NCBI GenBank assembly: GCA_028023455.1
Contig: JAQFVV010012535.1
Coordinates: 2,608,001-2,672,000 of the forward strand
Length of the DNA stretch: 64,000 nucleotides
Direction: 5' to 3'
Source: Epiperipatus broadwayi
Taxonomy: Eukaryota; Onychophora; Udeonychophora; Euonychophora; Peripatidae
In this document: one piece after another, positions 9,343 to 23,444 of the stretch
Position numbering within the stretch: the first letter of the stretch is position 1
Layout: each line of letters begins with the position of its first letter
Translations under genes and position numbers: made by a program
Notes under the pieces: model-generated
Told to the model about the DNA's origin: nothing
Seen by the model: the letters and a program-made list of their open reading frames with translations, nothing else
The model's database searches: none

Positions 9343-10985
9343 ATATATATATCATTGAAACCAATCAACACTTAATTTACAATCCCAATATCAATAACAA
9401 TCAAAAATCTCAAACTGTTGTCAAGGCAACCTCCTTTTAACAATAAAGGTGGAATCCTGCATTTATTTATGGTCCAATATATTTATATAGACATAAAAGA
9501 TTGCAACTTGACCACATAGATTGAAATTTCTGATACAAAGAGGTTTAAATAGGTTTTTAATGCAGAACATCTTCATCAAAAAAGATAAATAGAAAAGTTA
9601 ATATCCTTTTTTATTGTTATTTAAAATTATGGATAGGGCTTGGATAAAATAAAGAAAACACTTCACATTTATTAATACAATTTTTGATATTTTATAATTT
9701 AGAAATGAAAATTTATATCAATGTAATAAAAATTTGTTAATTTTACATGAATTTAAGCAGTTTATTTTAATGTTCAAAATTTTTAAATAGATGGATGACT
9801 GGATTTTTCAAATATGAGAGTGCATAAATTGTTTTCGTGTAAATTACTAAAATAATCTGTAGCTAAAAATCCACATTACATTTACTGGAAAGTACCTGAT
9901 GCATATTATAAATTATTATAGCAAAATTAACACAAAACTAATAAAAAATGATTATTGCAGAAGTCAACAAATGTCTAAATGCAGGTGTCAACAAATAAAA
10001 ACATTATGAATTTCATAAATAGTACTCGTATGTTTGAGGTAGCATTTTAAAGCTATTATTTTCTGCTGTTATAATAAGTAAAAACATACAAATTAGTCTC
10101 TGGATGATAGGAAAAAAGTATAGAGAATAAAGAATAATTATTGACGAATTAATTAATAGAACACTGGAAAAGTTTACTGCATAAACAAAATCAACTGTAT
10201 TAATTTTTTCTAACTTTGAATTTAAGAATAGATCATTACATTATTGGATCTATTATATTTTCAGACTATTTGAATATTTTCGACACCAGATTCACTCCAT
10301 GACTTTTATTTTATATATAACTATAATATGCTAATTCATGCATCACTCAAATGATAGTTTAAAAAACATGAGAATATTAAAATTTTTGACTGCTTTTTTA
10401 ATTGGAGAAAAGCAGATATTTTTCACAGAATTGTAGATTTTCTTTATAAAAAATAGATTTATAAATATAGATTTATATTATTTTAAATAGTTTTTAATTT
10501 TCAAATTTTATATAATTTTATCCACTTGGAATGCAAGCAGTTTTGGTGAAATGAAGTTTTATTACGTAATCAGGTTATTTTGTCTAACTTTATTTAAAAA
10601 AAAAAAAAGATACGTTAATAAAGTTATTATTACTGGAATAAATAAATGTAAACTTTATTTTTGCTTGCATGTTACAAAAAATTAACTTTCAAAATTAATA
10701 TGAAACTATTTATTTATTTTAAATAAATTTATTAAAAAAAATAAATTGTAGGCACGCAAATGACAATTTTTTCCAATATTTACGAGGTTATTAAAAAGCA
10801 AATAAGGATTAAAATAATCAAGATTTAACTCTTTTAGTAATGACATTTTAACATACGTGTAATTAGTTAACATTGTGATTCCTTTTCAAAGACTTTAAAA
10901 AAAATATTTATAATTACATATTATGTAAAGGTAAATAAAATAGCCATTAAATAACCTACTTCAGATCAAATGTCTCTTTAACATT
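9343..10985. other. AT-rich DNA, no gene seen
   Basis: Homopolymer-rich DNA. Nothing recognised apart from a slightly GC-richer 9400-9470 with a TTGTCAAGGCAACC imperfect palindrome. Confidence 0.5.
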
Positions 10986-11039
10986 TCTCCAAAGAGAAAT
11001 TGAAGAAGTCATTCCTCAATAGAAGGTCTAAATGCTGGT

Positions 11040-11115
11040 TGATATATAGGGCATGCGCTACATTTAGCCAAAATAGGAAATTGCCTAGGGTGCAGAGCGG
11101 AATGAGGGTGCAGTT
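11040..11115. other. GC-richer repeat fragment, unidentified
   Basis: A local GC increase around AATTGCCTAGGGTGCAGAG and a second GGGTGCAG stands out from the flanks and looks like a fragment of an old dispersed repeat. It does not match any other part of the window. Confidence 0.3.
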
Positions 11116-11240
11116 AGGATATTTAGTTTTAGAAGGAAGTTTATTCAAGAAAATATATATCTACAGATATTTCAGTTTAAAGGGGAGGGGATATATATAT
11201 ATATATTCAATTTTTAAAAAAATAATACAAAACTAATCAA

Positions 11241-11560
11241 CAGAGAGGCAAAGTCTCCATACAGTAGCATCACTCAGTACAAGCCAGAGAAATCAATGGA
11301 TGCAGGAAGGTTTCTGCATAAAATTCCTATCTAGTGCCTACTTATCCAATATCCCCAAACTGGTTTCTAGCTTGTGGCTTTCATCAGTAAGATAGGGAGT
11401 TTATGCAAAAACCTTTCTGCATCCATTGATTACTTTGGTGTGTACTGAGTAGTGCTACTGTATGGAAAGTTTTGCCTCTGTGCAAACAGCTTGTGTAAGC
11501 ACAAAGAATGATGATCATGTGATATTTAGGGGTTCAAAACTAATCAAAGAGTATTACAAT
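11241..11560. repeat. Family A fold-back with a hammerhead in the loop
   Basis: Left arm 11241-11323 and right arm about 11400-11480 are reverse complements (AAAGTCTCCATACAGTAG against CTACTGTATGGAAAGTTTT; ATCAATGGATGCAG against CTGCATCCATTGAT). The hammerhead motif at 11352-11393 (minus) lies in the loop. The long plus-strand frame starting at 11462 begins inside the right arm and has no recognised domain. Confidence 0.75.
11352..11393 (-). ncRNA. Hammerhead ribozyme candidate, family A, complete core
   Basis: On the minus strand the core is CTGATGA (11387-11381). Stem II is AGC/GCT with loop CACAA. GAA lies at 11367-11365. Stem III is ACCAGT, with A15.1 and U16.1 present, followed by T at 17, which H17 allows. 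TGGGGA pairs with the upstream ATCTTA over five positions, mostly wobbles. The conserved core is intact; stem I is weak. Confidence 0.6.
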
Positions 11561-13300
11561 AAGCAGTTTCAATGGCAGTCAGTGAATTATACTATTATTA
11601 AAAACATTTACAATAAAATAGGAAACAGAAAATACATCCCACTAGAGGTTAGAGCATTGAGGAATAAGTGCCCAAAATGTCTGATGGGGCTATTTTTTTT
11701 ATCTCTTTGTTTTATTGTTTCTAATTTGTTTTTAAAAGTGTTAACATTTCTTGCATTACTATTGAAAAGATCTTGTGCACCATCAGGTCTAAGTTATATT
11801 CAAAGTAGATGTTTTTCCTGAGATACAAAATAGTCTGGGACTTACCCTATATATTCATAAACAGCACTTTCATAAAGTGAAATAAATTTTCATTTTTGCA
11901 TCAACCAATTTAATTGAATTTTTTGTTTGAAATAAAATAGATGTGAATATATATTATCAAATGAACATTAAAAAAATAACTAAACAGTTTATAGTTTAGG
12001 AGTTCACAAGAGGTCTGAGTACTTTGGTAGTGATAGAAATGATCCATGATTTTAAATTTGAACATCTGTTTTTCTACCACTGAAGCAAATATACAAGATA
12101 TCAAATGAGGAATGGAATATTTTCGAATAATAAGTAAACGTTATTCAGAAAAAGACTCTAAACTAGTGTGAAAGTATATAGTAAATAAACATATTGGAAA
12201 TGATTAAGAGTGTTAACCTAATAGCTTGAATATGTACTTATGAATAATGTGACTTGTAAATAAGCATAAGTTTCTATTTAAGATTTATTATTATTTTTTT
12301 ATTATTTGGTACTTTTTGTAAAACTTTTCAAATATTTAAATATTAAAAAATTTTTTTTTTTATTTCCTTAAAAAACAAACAAACAACTAGATACAAATCA
12401 TTAGATCTGATGTTTTTTTTCCCCGAAGTAAAACCCAACTGCCCATTTGATAGATTTTGAATCTCAAATATTATATTTGGATTTATTTAAAGATTTTTTG
12501 TACACAAGTAAGCTTTAAAAAATAAAATTAATTCAGCAATCCAACAATCTATATTTCTTTAAACTGTTTTCTATTAATTAAAAAGGATCGCATGCAATTG
12601 CCTCCTCAAAATCCAATGCAGAAATAAATAATCCTCTAATAAAGTAACTTTTTACAAACTACTTATAAATATTATGTATAATAAATAGGGTAAATGTCGT
12701 GTTGCAGACTAATAGTAAATAAAAGTGTAACAAATATGTTTACCGTTTCCTGAATCAAATTTTTTTAATTATGCTAATTTATCTTTACATAAAAAAGCAA
12801 TGGCTGATTCATCATTTAATGTAAAATAGATAATGGCCAACATGTTTGCATTTGAGAGTGCCAAAATTCTTAAACCATCTAACTCTTTTATCTTTTTTTT
12901 AAAAACCAATAAACTAAAAATAAAAAATTATTATTAGTTTTTTTTTTTAACAAGTTCTTTAATAATTACGTTCTTTATGTTAAAAAATTGGGTACTGTAA
13001 TTATTCTTCTTATTAAATCTTATAAGACTGGATCTGTGACTTTTCTGTTAAAGATAAATTGTCTTTTGTATTCGAGAGTTTGCACTTAAAGCAAAGACTT
13101 TTTAAATAGTAATTTATATTTAGTCAAAATAACAGACAACTTCTGTCTGCGTTAATATAATACATATAAAAAGGATATTATAATATATCAAATTTGTTTT
13201 TTTTTTTTTATAAAAATAAAAGCAAAGCAGTTTCTAATCGAAGTTCAGAAATTTAAGCTCCTACTTTAGAATTAAAAAAAAAAAACCGTTTTGACTCTTG
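11561..13300. other. AT-rich DNA, no gene seen
   Basis: Frames on both strands are interrupted and compositionally biased. Nothing is recognised. Confidence 0.5.
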
Positions 13301-13304
13301 GGAA

Positions 13305-13560
13305 GTAATGTGATATATAAGCACCGGAAGTGATAGGTAGATCTTCGACAAAATAAATTGTAGCTCTCAAATCAGTTATTCTATCATTGCATTAAAGCAC
13401 ACATGGATAAATAAATGAATGGTTAGTTGCTAAAAGATGCGATATTTAAGCCCAAAAGTGATAAGTTCAGTATTGATTTAGAAAATTAACTTTCAAATCC
13501 ATCATTTTATTGTACTGTTAAAACGTACAGAAAGAAAATTAAATACATGGAGAATAATAA
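13305..13560 (+). repeat. Diverged tandem duplication, period about 127 bp
   Basis: Unit 1 (from 13305: GTGATATATAAGC, AAGTGATAGGT, CTCTCAAATC, CATTGCATTAAAGCACAC) is repeated from 13432 as GCGATATTTAAGC, AAGTGATAAGT, CTTTCAAATC and TACTGTTAAAACGTAC. The resemblance is clear but diverged. Confidence 0.55.
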
Positions 13561-14780
13561 CTCTATAATGAACATCTAACCTATTACATAAAGTTTAGTA
13601 AACGAATTATGGTAATTAAATATAATTTTTATCACATTATTGCAAAGTCTATTCTATAATTTGTTGGGAAAAAAGTATTTTAGACAAAGAATTGGTGATA
13701 TAAGAGAAATATAATAGTCAAGTAAATAAACTGTTACTTTTCACTTATTACATTCAGTAGTGAATTTACATAGATGAAACATGAGAGATGCTAAAGTTAA
13801 TAATAATTAGTCACATGTATTAAGAGCTTAATAATTTAATTAGTATTATAATTTGGAAGCATTATTGATATTTATAAAGGAGCTTGTAGGGGTCATTAAA
13901 TAAGTTAATGATCTGGTTTTAGATATTGTTTGAAGATATTGCTAGTATTTTATCACAATAAAAATGTGATGTTTTGATAGACAATGACTCATTCTATATA
14001 AGTTATAACTTTAATTATCTGTAAGCATGCTGTAATATGTATGAAAGAAAATTGTCTGATGCAATTAATATTACTCAATACAAAAATTGCTTGCTTTTAT
14101 GAATGACAACTAAATCCTAATGTTATTATTAGAAGTAAATGTTGATACTAATTAGTACCTAGATAAAATAATGGGAGATGAACTCTGTTACTACTCCATC
14201 AATGTTTTTGACCTTAGTGGTGCTATGCAATCAAGTCAAAGATATTTTTAACAATTGTGACTTTAGCATGTCACATAAAAATTGGGTTCGCATTCAATTC
14301 AAAATGAAAACAAATGGTATTGTTTTTATGACCCATCAAATTCTGTCTGAAATAACATAAATATTTATTATTGTACATTGATGAATACACTATCATGTCT
14401 AATATAATATATATAAGTGACTAAGGCCTTTCTCTACAAGGGATTTATTGCCAAAGACACAATTCTAACATACATTGATTGTTAAACAGTGTATGTGTCA
14501 AGAAGGTTTATGTAAGTCTATAATCAAATTAGAAATTAAGTTTTACAAACATTTATAGTTTTGAATATATTGAAGCAACAATGCCTTTTTTCTGTTTTGT
14601 TTTCTATTTAAAATACTAATGTCTTTTAAAGTATTAGCAATATAAATGTATCTTGGAAGTAAACAGTAGTTTCAGTTAATTTTGATGATGTTCATATCAT
14701 ATCATGAGTCATCATACTAAATTTTCTGGGTTGGAAAATTACTATGTAAATAAAAGTCAAAAAATTAAAAAAATATATAA
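13561..14780. other. AT-rich DNA, no gene seen
   Basis: Nothing recognised; the short frame at 14178-14360 has no features. Confidence 0.5.
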
Positions 14781-14921
14781 TATTAAATACGCATAACGTA
14801 TATAGTGAAATTAAATTCAACGATTATATTAATATTTCTTAAGGCTAAGTGCTTTCAGAGCTTACAACTCATATTCATAGCCTTCTAACATAGTAATTTA
14901 TGCAAATCCATGCAAGCTTAT

Positions 14922-15369
14922 TTATATTGTCCATCTCTTTGAAATGGAAAAGCATGTATCTCTCCTGTTTATTGCTTTCAAATCTCTTGATATATACCAT
15001 GCTTCTTTAACCTTTCTTTTGATGTCATTTCTTTCAGTTGCAATTATTCTAGCATTTGCAGGTTCAAATTCATGATTAGCCTCTTTTTGGTGGTCCACAA
15101 ATACTGAACTGCCTTCGTTTCTTCTTAATACTCTTTTGTATAAGTATTTGTGCTGAGCCACTCTATTGTTTATCGTGGTCCGAGTCTCACCATAGTATAC
15201 TGCATTGCAGTTTGCCTGAGGGCATGCCAACTTGTACACCATGTGTGGTGTTGATTATAGGCCAATTTTGTCCTTAAAATTGTTCAAAATTCTATTGGTG
15301 TTAGGAGGGGTTCGAAAACCTACTGTGAATTCATTCTGTAATTTTTTGACTAGTTTTCTTGCAATATTA
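14922..15369 (-). pseudogene. PLE GIY-YIG endonuclease (left copy) with RT linker
   Basis: The endonuclease frame is 106 codons (15242-14922). It starts VYKLACPQANC, continues to VYYGET (the YIG motif, residues 15-20) and NNRVAQHK with the catalytic Arg at 27, and then contains SSVFVDHQKEANHEF. Cys7 and Cys12 fit the CxxxxC seen in PLE nucleases. Upstream on the minus strand, across 15369-15260, a linker is readable as VGFRTPPNTNRILNNF, ending in TAA just before the endonuclease. That linker is typical between PLE RT and endonuclease. RT itself is missing because the inverted copy begins at about 15370. In an intact element the enzyme would nick DNA for target-primed insertion. Confidence 0.85.
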
Positions 15370-15400
15370 GAACAAAATTGACCTACAATCAACACCACAT

Positions 15401-15721
15401 GTGGTGTACAAGTTGGCATGCCCTCAGGCAAACTGCAATGCAGTATACTATGGTGAGACTCGGACCACTATAAACAATAGAGTGGCTCAGCACAAATACT
15501 TATACAAAAGAGTATTAAGAAGAAACGAAGGCAGCTCAGTATTTGTGGACCACCAAAAAGAGGCTAATCACAAATTTGAACCTGCAAATGCTAGAATAAT
15601 TGCAACTGAAAGAAATGACATCAAAAGGAAGGTTAAAGAAGCATGGGATATATCAAAAGATTTGAAAGCAATAAACAGGAGAGATACATGCTTTTCCATT
15701 TCAAAGAGATGGACAATATAA
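15401..15721 (+). pseudogene. PLE GIY-YIG endonuclease (right, inverted copy)
   Basis: This 106-codon frame is identical to the left copy except for three residues (NHKF for NHEF, WDIS for WYIS, and KDLK for RDLK). All motif residues (YYGET, Arg27, His31) are kept. There is no RT on its 5' side: the copy begins at about 15370, within the junction with the left copy. The near-identity of the two arms means either a recent origin or homogenisation by gene conversion. The open frame is 5'-truncated relative to a PLE polyprotein and is unlikely to be functional alone. Confidence 0.8.
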
Positions 15722-15868
15722 ATAAGCTTGCATGGATTTGCATAAATTACTACGTTAGAAGGCTATGAATATGAGTTGTAAGCTCTGAAAGTGCTTAGCT
15801 TTAAGAAATATTAATATAATCGTTGAATTTAATTTCACTATATACGTTAAGCGTATTTAATATTACAT

Positions 15869-16215
15869 AGTTATCAATAGTGAAGAAAAAATCGGAAATT
15901 AAAAAAATATATAAATACAGTGCAATGCTTGTTTATTCTTCTGCAACATATGAAAAGTGGATAAAAACACTCCCCATCTTGCATCAGAGCAATAAGTTGA
16001 AAAATATCGAGTTATTGATAAGGAGATCGAAGTGTTTGATAATGATAGTTCACCTAGAGAACAAAAATTATTTGTGAAATTCATGTATAGTGAGAGTGGG
16101 TGGTCTGAGTTCCTGTGCTGATGGACAATTGTGATATATTAGAGCTGAGACAAAAGACATACTGATAAAAGTCAGATAATTTAAACAGATGCATATATAA
16201 TATCCATACATTAAA
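15869..16215. other. AT-rich DNA
   Basis: No element recognised. The 60-codon frames on both strands are unsupported. Confidence 0.45.
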
Positions 16216-16395
16216 AAAAAAATCAAGTCAGATATCACATGACCTAATTTAATAAACTTGTATTTACAAATGTTATATATAGAGCTTGCAAAATGAGCTC
16301 TTAACTGAAGATTCCAGTAGCAGAAACAGGTCTGGGATTGGGGATATTCTGCAAAGCTTGTTAAGAGCTTATTTTTCGAGCTCTATATATAATAT
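16216..16395. repeat. Family D fold-back with a hammerhead-like motif in the loop
   Basis: GAGCTTGCAAAATGAGCTC and TTAAC on the left (16281-16305) pair with GTTAAGAGCTTATTTTTCGAGCTC on the right (16360-16385). The motif at 16300-16337 lies between them. The copy at 62.68-62.83 kb shares GATATTCTGCAAAGCTTGTTAA and the tail TAGGTCATG, which appears inverted at 16235-16250. Confidence 0.65.
16300..16337 (+). ncRNA. Hammerhead-like motif, family D (degraded)
   Basis: CTGAAGA (16305-16311) fits CTGANGA. GAA is at 16323-16325, A15.1 at 16326, U16.1 at 16331, C17 at 16332, and TGGGA follows. Stem I (CTTAA with TGGGA) has a mismatch and stem II is poor, so this copy is probably inactive. Confidence 0.4.
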
Positions 16396-18950
16396 CCATA
16401 CATACAGTTATTGCGGTATAATAAATAAATGCAACGATAACTTATATGTATACTTCATCGATTTTGCATTTAATATAATGTAAAAAATACTGGTAATCAC
16501 CATTTTTAATTAAATAATTAAGAATACTTAATTAGAATTTTTTAAAGTCATGTATATATTTTATAACAAAATAATACAAATTTGTCTTAGGAATATACAA
16601 ATAGATTTTATTTCTTTTTCAATTAGAATTATGGTCACGTGAATCATTAATAAAAGAAAAAAAAAATCTATTTAAAAATTTAATTGGAGTTTAACTTAGG
16701 AAAAAAAAAGTAATTGTTATTTTTAATTATTTTTTAAAAATGAAAGCTTTAAGATTTCAAAAACCAAATTAAACTTATGAAAATGTAAAAAATAAAAATT
16801 GCTTATTATTTTTTGTAAAAAATCTGAAATAAAATCTGTATAAAAAATAAACGATCAATATACACTCAATAGTAAATTTCTAGTAAGGCAGTATGTGATA
16901 GAAAAAAGTGTGGAAAACAAATATTGCCTGAATCTGAGGAAATAAAACATCAATCTTGATTCAAATCACAAACAAACTTAGATTTATTTTTTTCAGGCAG
17001 AAGACCATAGACAAACAAGCTATCTATCCAATAGGTGAATAGAAAATGACTATCTGCCTTGAAACAAAGAAAACAAAACTATGAATATTGATTTATATTT
17101 CACTGATAATCTTGCATAAGAATGATATTCAGACCTTTACCTGGCAGAGTGTTATTTAGAGTCTATCTTTATTATCATCATCATCATCATCATCATTATT
17201 ATTATTATGATGATGATGAATTTGTATCTAATAAAACATGTGTAAATATCATTATAATGACACTTTAATTATTTAAAAGTCTGTATTAAGATATTGTTTA
17301 GTAAGAACAAAAGTTCAAGTTTTATAAAAAAATAAGAAATAATAAAACAAGTTACAAATTAAAAAATACAAAACTAGAGTTTACTTTCCTCTTTTCAAAA
17401 ATGGAAAATTGAATATTTTATTATCTTTCTCTCCCTTCAGTAGCAATTTTATTTAAAATTTAAAGTATTTTTATATAGTTACTTTTGAGAAATAATTTCA
17501 AAAATTTTTTAAAATTTAATTCCAAATAATTAATAATCAAAATTTAACATTTTTACATACCTTCTCTAGATATTGCAGATGCATTATTATGATTATGATA
17601 TTGCTTCCAAGATATTGAAAGTATGCTTAGCTGATTACATGAAGTGTATACATATACCACCCTGAGAGAGTTCTATATCTCACTTCTCAGTAAACAGTTT
17701 ACAAGCTTTTCTTAACTCACATCTGCAAGCGCTTATATCTAAATTACAGGTGTATAAGGAAAGTTAAAACTCATATTAGAATGTTCTTTTTTATACATTA
17801 AAAAGCATTCTATCTTTGAACACCTTTATTTAACTTAAGACATTTAATTATTTGGGTCAAATTTTGGAGCCTGTTTTTAAATTGACGTAAACCTAATAGA
17901 TTTTCTTCAAATTTTGTACATGTATTACATTTCAATGACAATGCAATATTGAATGCTATATTTTAGGACTGTTCCACCTAATCATGTTGGTGAGACTCAT
18001 TTCAAACTACATTCAAATAGGTATAGTAAGTTTTGAATCATGCATAATAGATGGTACAATATTTTTTAATCAAATGCTTTCATTTGAATAAATTTTAGGG
18101 CATTTACAATAAAAATAAAAATGAAGAATGAAATCTTAATTTTACTTTAGATTTACATAAAACTTATTTTTTTAAAGTGCTACCCTAATATAAACAAAAA
18201 TCTTGCAAACAATTTTTAAACTATTACTAACAAATAGACATTTTTTTTATATTTGAATAAAAAGAGCTTTTATGTTTGTATATAAAAATGAATTCAAAAA
18301 GAGATTTAAAAAAGTAAAGTGATGCAACTTTATTGTGTAATATTTCAGGAGAGTCCAGTCTAACAATGTTAGCTTGCCATATATCAAACTATATTGAAAT
18401 CAGTTCAATAAGTTTAACACAATGAATCACATATATTTTAAAAATACACTTTTATTTAATTTGAAGACTATTGTACTAAAAAGTGTTTACAGTTAATTAA
18501 AATAAAAATAAAAATGGATTAAATTTAAATTTTTTTTTTATTGTTTACATAAAATTTATTTTTTCAAACTGTCAGCTTTATAAATGCAATAATATTGGAA
18601 CTGAATTTTAATGCATGTAAATTTAATTTTAAATTGTAAAAATATAGCAATATTGGTAGTGTTCCCAGTTTTAAAAGTTAATATGAATAGCTTTCCTGTT
18701 TATAATAAATGATTTAGAAAAATTGAAATGATATAAGCATATACTTGAATACTAAAATATAAAATAATATATATAGATAAAATTTTCTAAAAAAAATATT
18801 TTTATTTAATTTGATGAGTAATACACTAAAAACATATAAATAATTTTATCTTGAACTACAATTTTACTTTTTAAGTGTAACTTTAAATAAAAGCATAGGC
18901 TTTCATAAATAATTAATTCAATCATTATAATCATTGAATTAATTAATTTA
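16396..18950. other. AT-rich DNA with weak tandem structure
   Basis: No gene is visible. Between about 17850 and 18900, similar blocks (AAAATAAAAATGAA, TTTACATAAAACTTATTTTTT, TACTAAAAAGTG) recur at roughly 390-bp intervals, suggesting a very worn tandem repeat. Confidence 0.4.
17173..17221. repeat. (ATC)n-(ATT)n-(ATG)n microsatellite
   Basis: ATC repeats pass into ATT repeats and then ATG repeats. RTE-type LINEs in this window end in a similar trinucleotide run, but no LINE sequence adjoins it here. Confidence 0.9.
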
Positions 18951-19084
18951 TAAATACTCAACAACTGAGATTGCTTATTTTGGTTTGCACTGAGTGGCAG
19001 TACTGTATGAAAAGTTTTGCCTGTCTTAACAGCTTGAGAAATAATAAGAAATGATGAACATGCGATGTTTAGTGGATTAATACC

Positions 19085-19480
19085 AATCTACCAATCCTGC
19101 CTAATAGGATAGAGATGGCTATGGTTATTAAAGAACCAAAGACACCAAAATATATGGGTACTGAACTGAATTCAGACCTATATGAACTATATAGGCTAAT
19201 GAGGTTGGATTAAAAATATGTTTTCAATTTTAGACTCATAGTTTTATAGTTAAATAGAGATGCAAGATGGATGCTGGAGGGTTGCATTAGATCCTAAGAT
19301 CTAAGTGCAGTGCTCTCAGATCTAAGGCTTCTCATTGATGAAAGCCACAAGCTAGAAACTAGTCTGGGGATATTGAGCAAGTAGGCACTAGATAGGAATT
19401 TTATGTACAAGCCTTCTGGCATCCATTGATTACCCTGGCTTGCACTGAATGGCACTACTCTATGAAGAGTTTTGCCATTT
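19085..19480 (+). repeat. Repeat family A, most complete single copy
   Basis: This plus-oriented copy runs from an ATAGGATAGAGATGGC region through TTCAATTTTAGACTCATAG, ATCCTAAGATCTAAG, the hammerhead, and ATCCATTGATTACC to GAGTTTTGCC. It matches the inverted copy at 1838-2112 along most of its length. There is no ORF. Confidence 0.7.
19329..19370 (+). ncRNA. Hammerhead ribozyme candidate, family A
   Basis: Stem I TTCTCA (19329-19334) pairs with TGGGGA (19365-19370) at all six positions, including two wobbles. The core is TTGATGA (C3 to T). Stem II is AGC/GCT with loop CACAA, but 10.1/11.1 are A and A. GAA is at 19355-19357. Stem III is the self-complementary ACTAGT (19358-19363) and C17 is at 19364. 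Apart from C3 and the A-A pair, this is a textbook layout. Confidence 0.65.
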
Positions 19481-20097
19481 TAAAAATTGTGGTTCAAGAA
19501 TTTTTTTTTGTTTTTTAATGCATTCTCCATCAAATTAAATAAAAAGTGTTTTTTTTTTTAAAAATAATTTATATATATATATATATTATTTTTTATGGCT
19601 ATTAATAATCTTTTAACACTTTATTTCTACAAACAGTTTTTAAGACTATAATCACCTGGTCAACATAAAACATTTGTATTGGAATATAATTCCTTAAGCA
19701 ACAAAAAGTATTTTAGATAGACTTACATTAAATTTCTATTGGTCATTGCTTTGTAATAATCATTGATCTGCTTATTATGTCATTTCTTATGAGTCTTATT
19801 TTCAAATAAATGCCAATGCAATATCTATGTTTCATTTTTGCTTTTGATATTTTGTAATTTTACATTCAAGCTATAAATGCATTGTTTTCAGTTTAGAAAT
19901 TATTAATATATAATAGTATGAGCACAGAAAATATGTTGATATACAAATATATTCAATGTAATAAGACGGAAAATGGTTACTGTAATCATTTTAATAATTT
20001 TCAGGTTGTGGATTGTGAAAGAAGTTTATTTGTGAGTTGTGGTCAGATCTGTGATGCCTCCATATAATTATGAATTAATAAAAGTATAAAATAACTT
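19481..20097. other. AT-rich DNA, no gene seen
   Basis: Nothing recognised. Confidence 0.5.
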
Positions 20098-22030
<1,933 letters not shown>

Positions 22031-23160
22031 CAACACACACATATAATAATAATGAAGAAGCAATCTTCAAATACAATAAGAATTCACAAATCAGTCTTAC
22101 TATCATCATTTTAACATGAAAGGGATATCCATGTTTATCTAACCTCTATTTTGTTATTTAGATAATAAATTATTCATTGCTATTCAAAGGGATGAAATTT
22201 TATACTAGCAAAAATCTTTGTAAGATTACATATTTATTGGATTGTATGCCATAAGACTATTTAATCTCATATATATATATATTAATGAAAAAGAAATCTT
22301 CTAATGCACATAGTAAAATAACAATTCACAAGTCAAACATATTAGATTTATTTTTAAATTGCAAGGAATACCCACTGACTTTCCTGCTTTCATTTACTTT
22401 TTCTTTTGCTATGTAGAAAACAAATAATTTCTTGATACACAAAAAAGTAAATTTTATATTAGTGGTGATTTTTGTAAGATATTAATCAAACTGTCTTAAT
22501 TTCAAATAACAATTAAAAATGTAAATTCTAATATTTTTTAATAATCTTGTAAATAAACTGTATCTATTAAACAAATAGCACTGAAAATATATACATTAAT
22601 AGAGAAGCAATGCCTGAGTATGTATATCATAATAACAATTAATATGTGTACATGTATTTGGGTGTGTGTGTGTGTGAGATAGAAAAAGAAGCATAATCAA
22701 ATTAAAATTTTAGTACTTCAAGTTAAATTTGGTCTAGTGAGCCTAAACATATGTTAATATTTCTCAGGATATTAATTAATATATAACTATGCATACTTCC
22801 CCCAAAATTAATCATAAATCAAGAATTTTATATGAAAAAGTAGTATTTATATTTCATTGCTATGGATTAAATTATGCCATAAATTTTGATTACCTGACAA
22901 AAAGTTTAAGAAAAAAATAAATAAGAAGTTTAAATAAATTTCATTAAACAATAATATAACCTATTCTGAAAGCACACTAACCAATAGTCAATTACTATTT
23001 TCAAACTGCACTCCAACTATATATTTCTTAGATAATAAAGCTAATATTGCTCAAAGATAGATAGATATATACAAAATTTATAAATGTAATTTGGCTATAT
23101 ATTTTAACAAGATCTTATTTAAGCATAGAGCATGCAACAAATAAAAATAGGTATTTTGGT
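22031..23160. other. AT-rich DNA, no gene seen
   Basis: A short GT run lies near 22660. Nothing else is recognised. Confidence 0.5.
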
Positions 23161-23162
23161 AT

Positions 23163-23431
23163 TAGTCCTGTAACATGGAGCATGTATTAGACTTGTTGCA
23201 TCTTTTCACAGTCATATCAATCCATTGATAACTTTGAAATCTTGTGATCTGACCAAAATAATGTATATATGGATCTTGTGCACAATATTTTTCGCAAAAT
23301 TTGCAAAAAAAGCAACATGTACATGGATCTTGTACATGATATTTTTACAAGATTTAGAAAGTTATCAGCAGGTTGATATGGATGTGAAAAGGCACAACAA
23401 GTGTAGTACATGTTCCATGTTGCAGGACTAA
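23163..23431. repeat. Fold-back repeat, arms about 90 bp
   Basis: Left arm 23163-23256 (TAGTCCTGTAACATGGAGCATG ... TTGATAACTTTGAAATCTTG) is the reverse complement of the right arm 23343-23431. The loop contains a 24-bp direct duplication starting ATGGATCTTGT at 23269 and 23323. A partial third copy of the outer end (GGATGTGAAAAGG ... TTGCAGGACTAAT) lies at 24430-24475. Confidence 0.7.
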
Positions 23432-23444
23432 TGAAAACAACTAA

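Larger units (their letters stand above)
14785..15868. mobile_element. Inverted pair of PLE 3' ends
   Basis: Two copies of one PLE 3' region face each other with arms of about 490 bp (left 14785-15275, right about 15370-15868). The arms run from GTATATAGTG-type sequence at the outer ends to the start of the endonuclease at the inner ends, and differ by a few substitutions. The 90-bp centre belongs to the longer left copy, which extends further 5' into the RT-EN linker. An inverted, 5'-truncated second copy at the 5' end is a known arrangement in Penelope elements. Confidence 0.8.

Noticed and set aside
11462-11821. 119-codon plus-strand frame
   Set aside because: It starts inside the right arm of the family A fold-back and becomes low-complexity hydrophobic. 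No domain or coding context is present.
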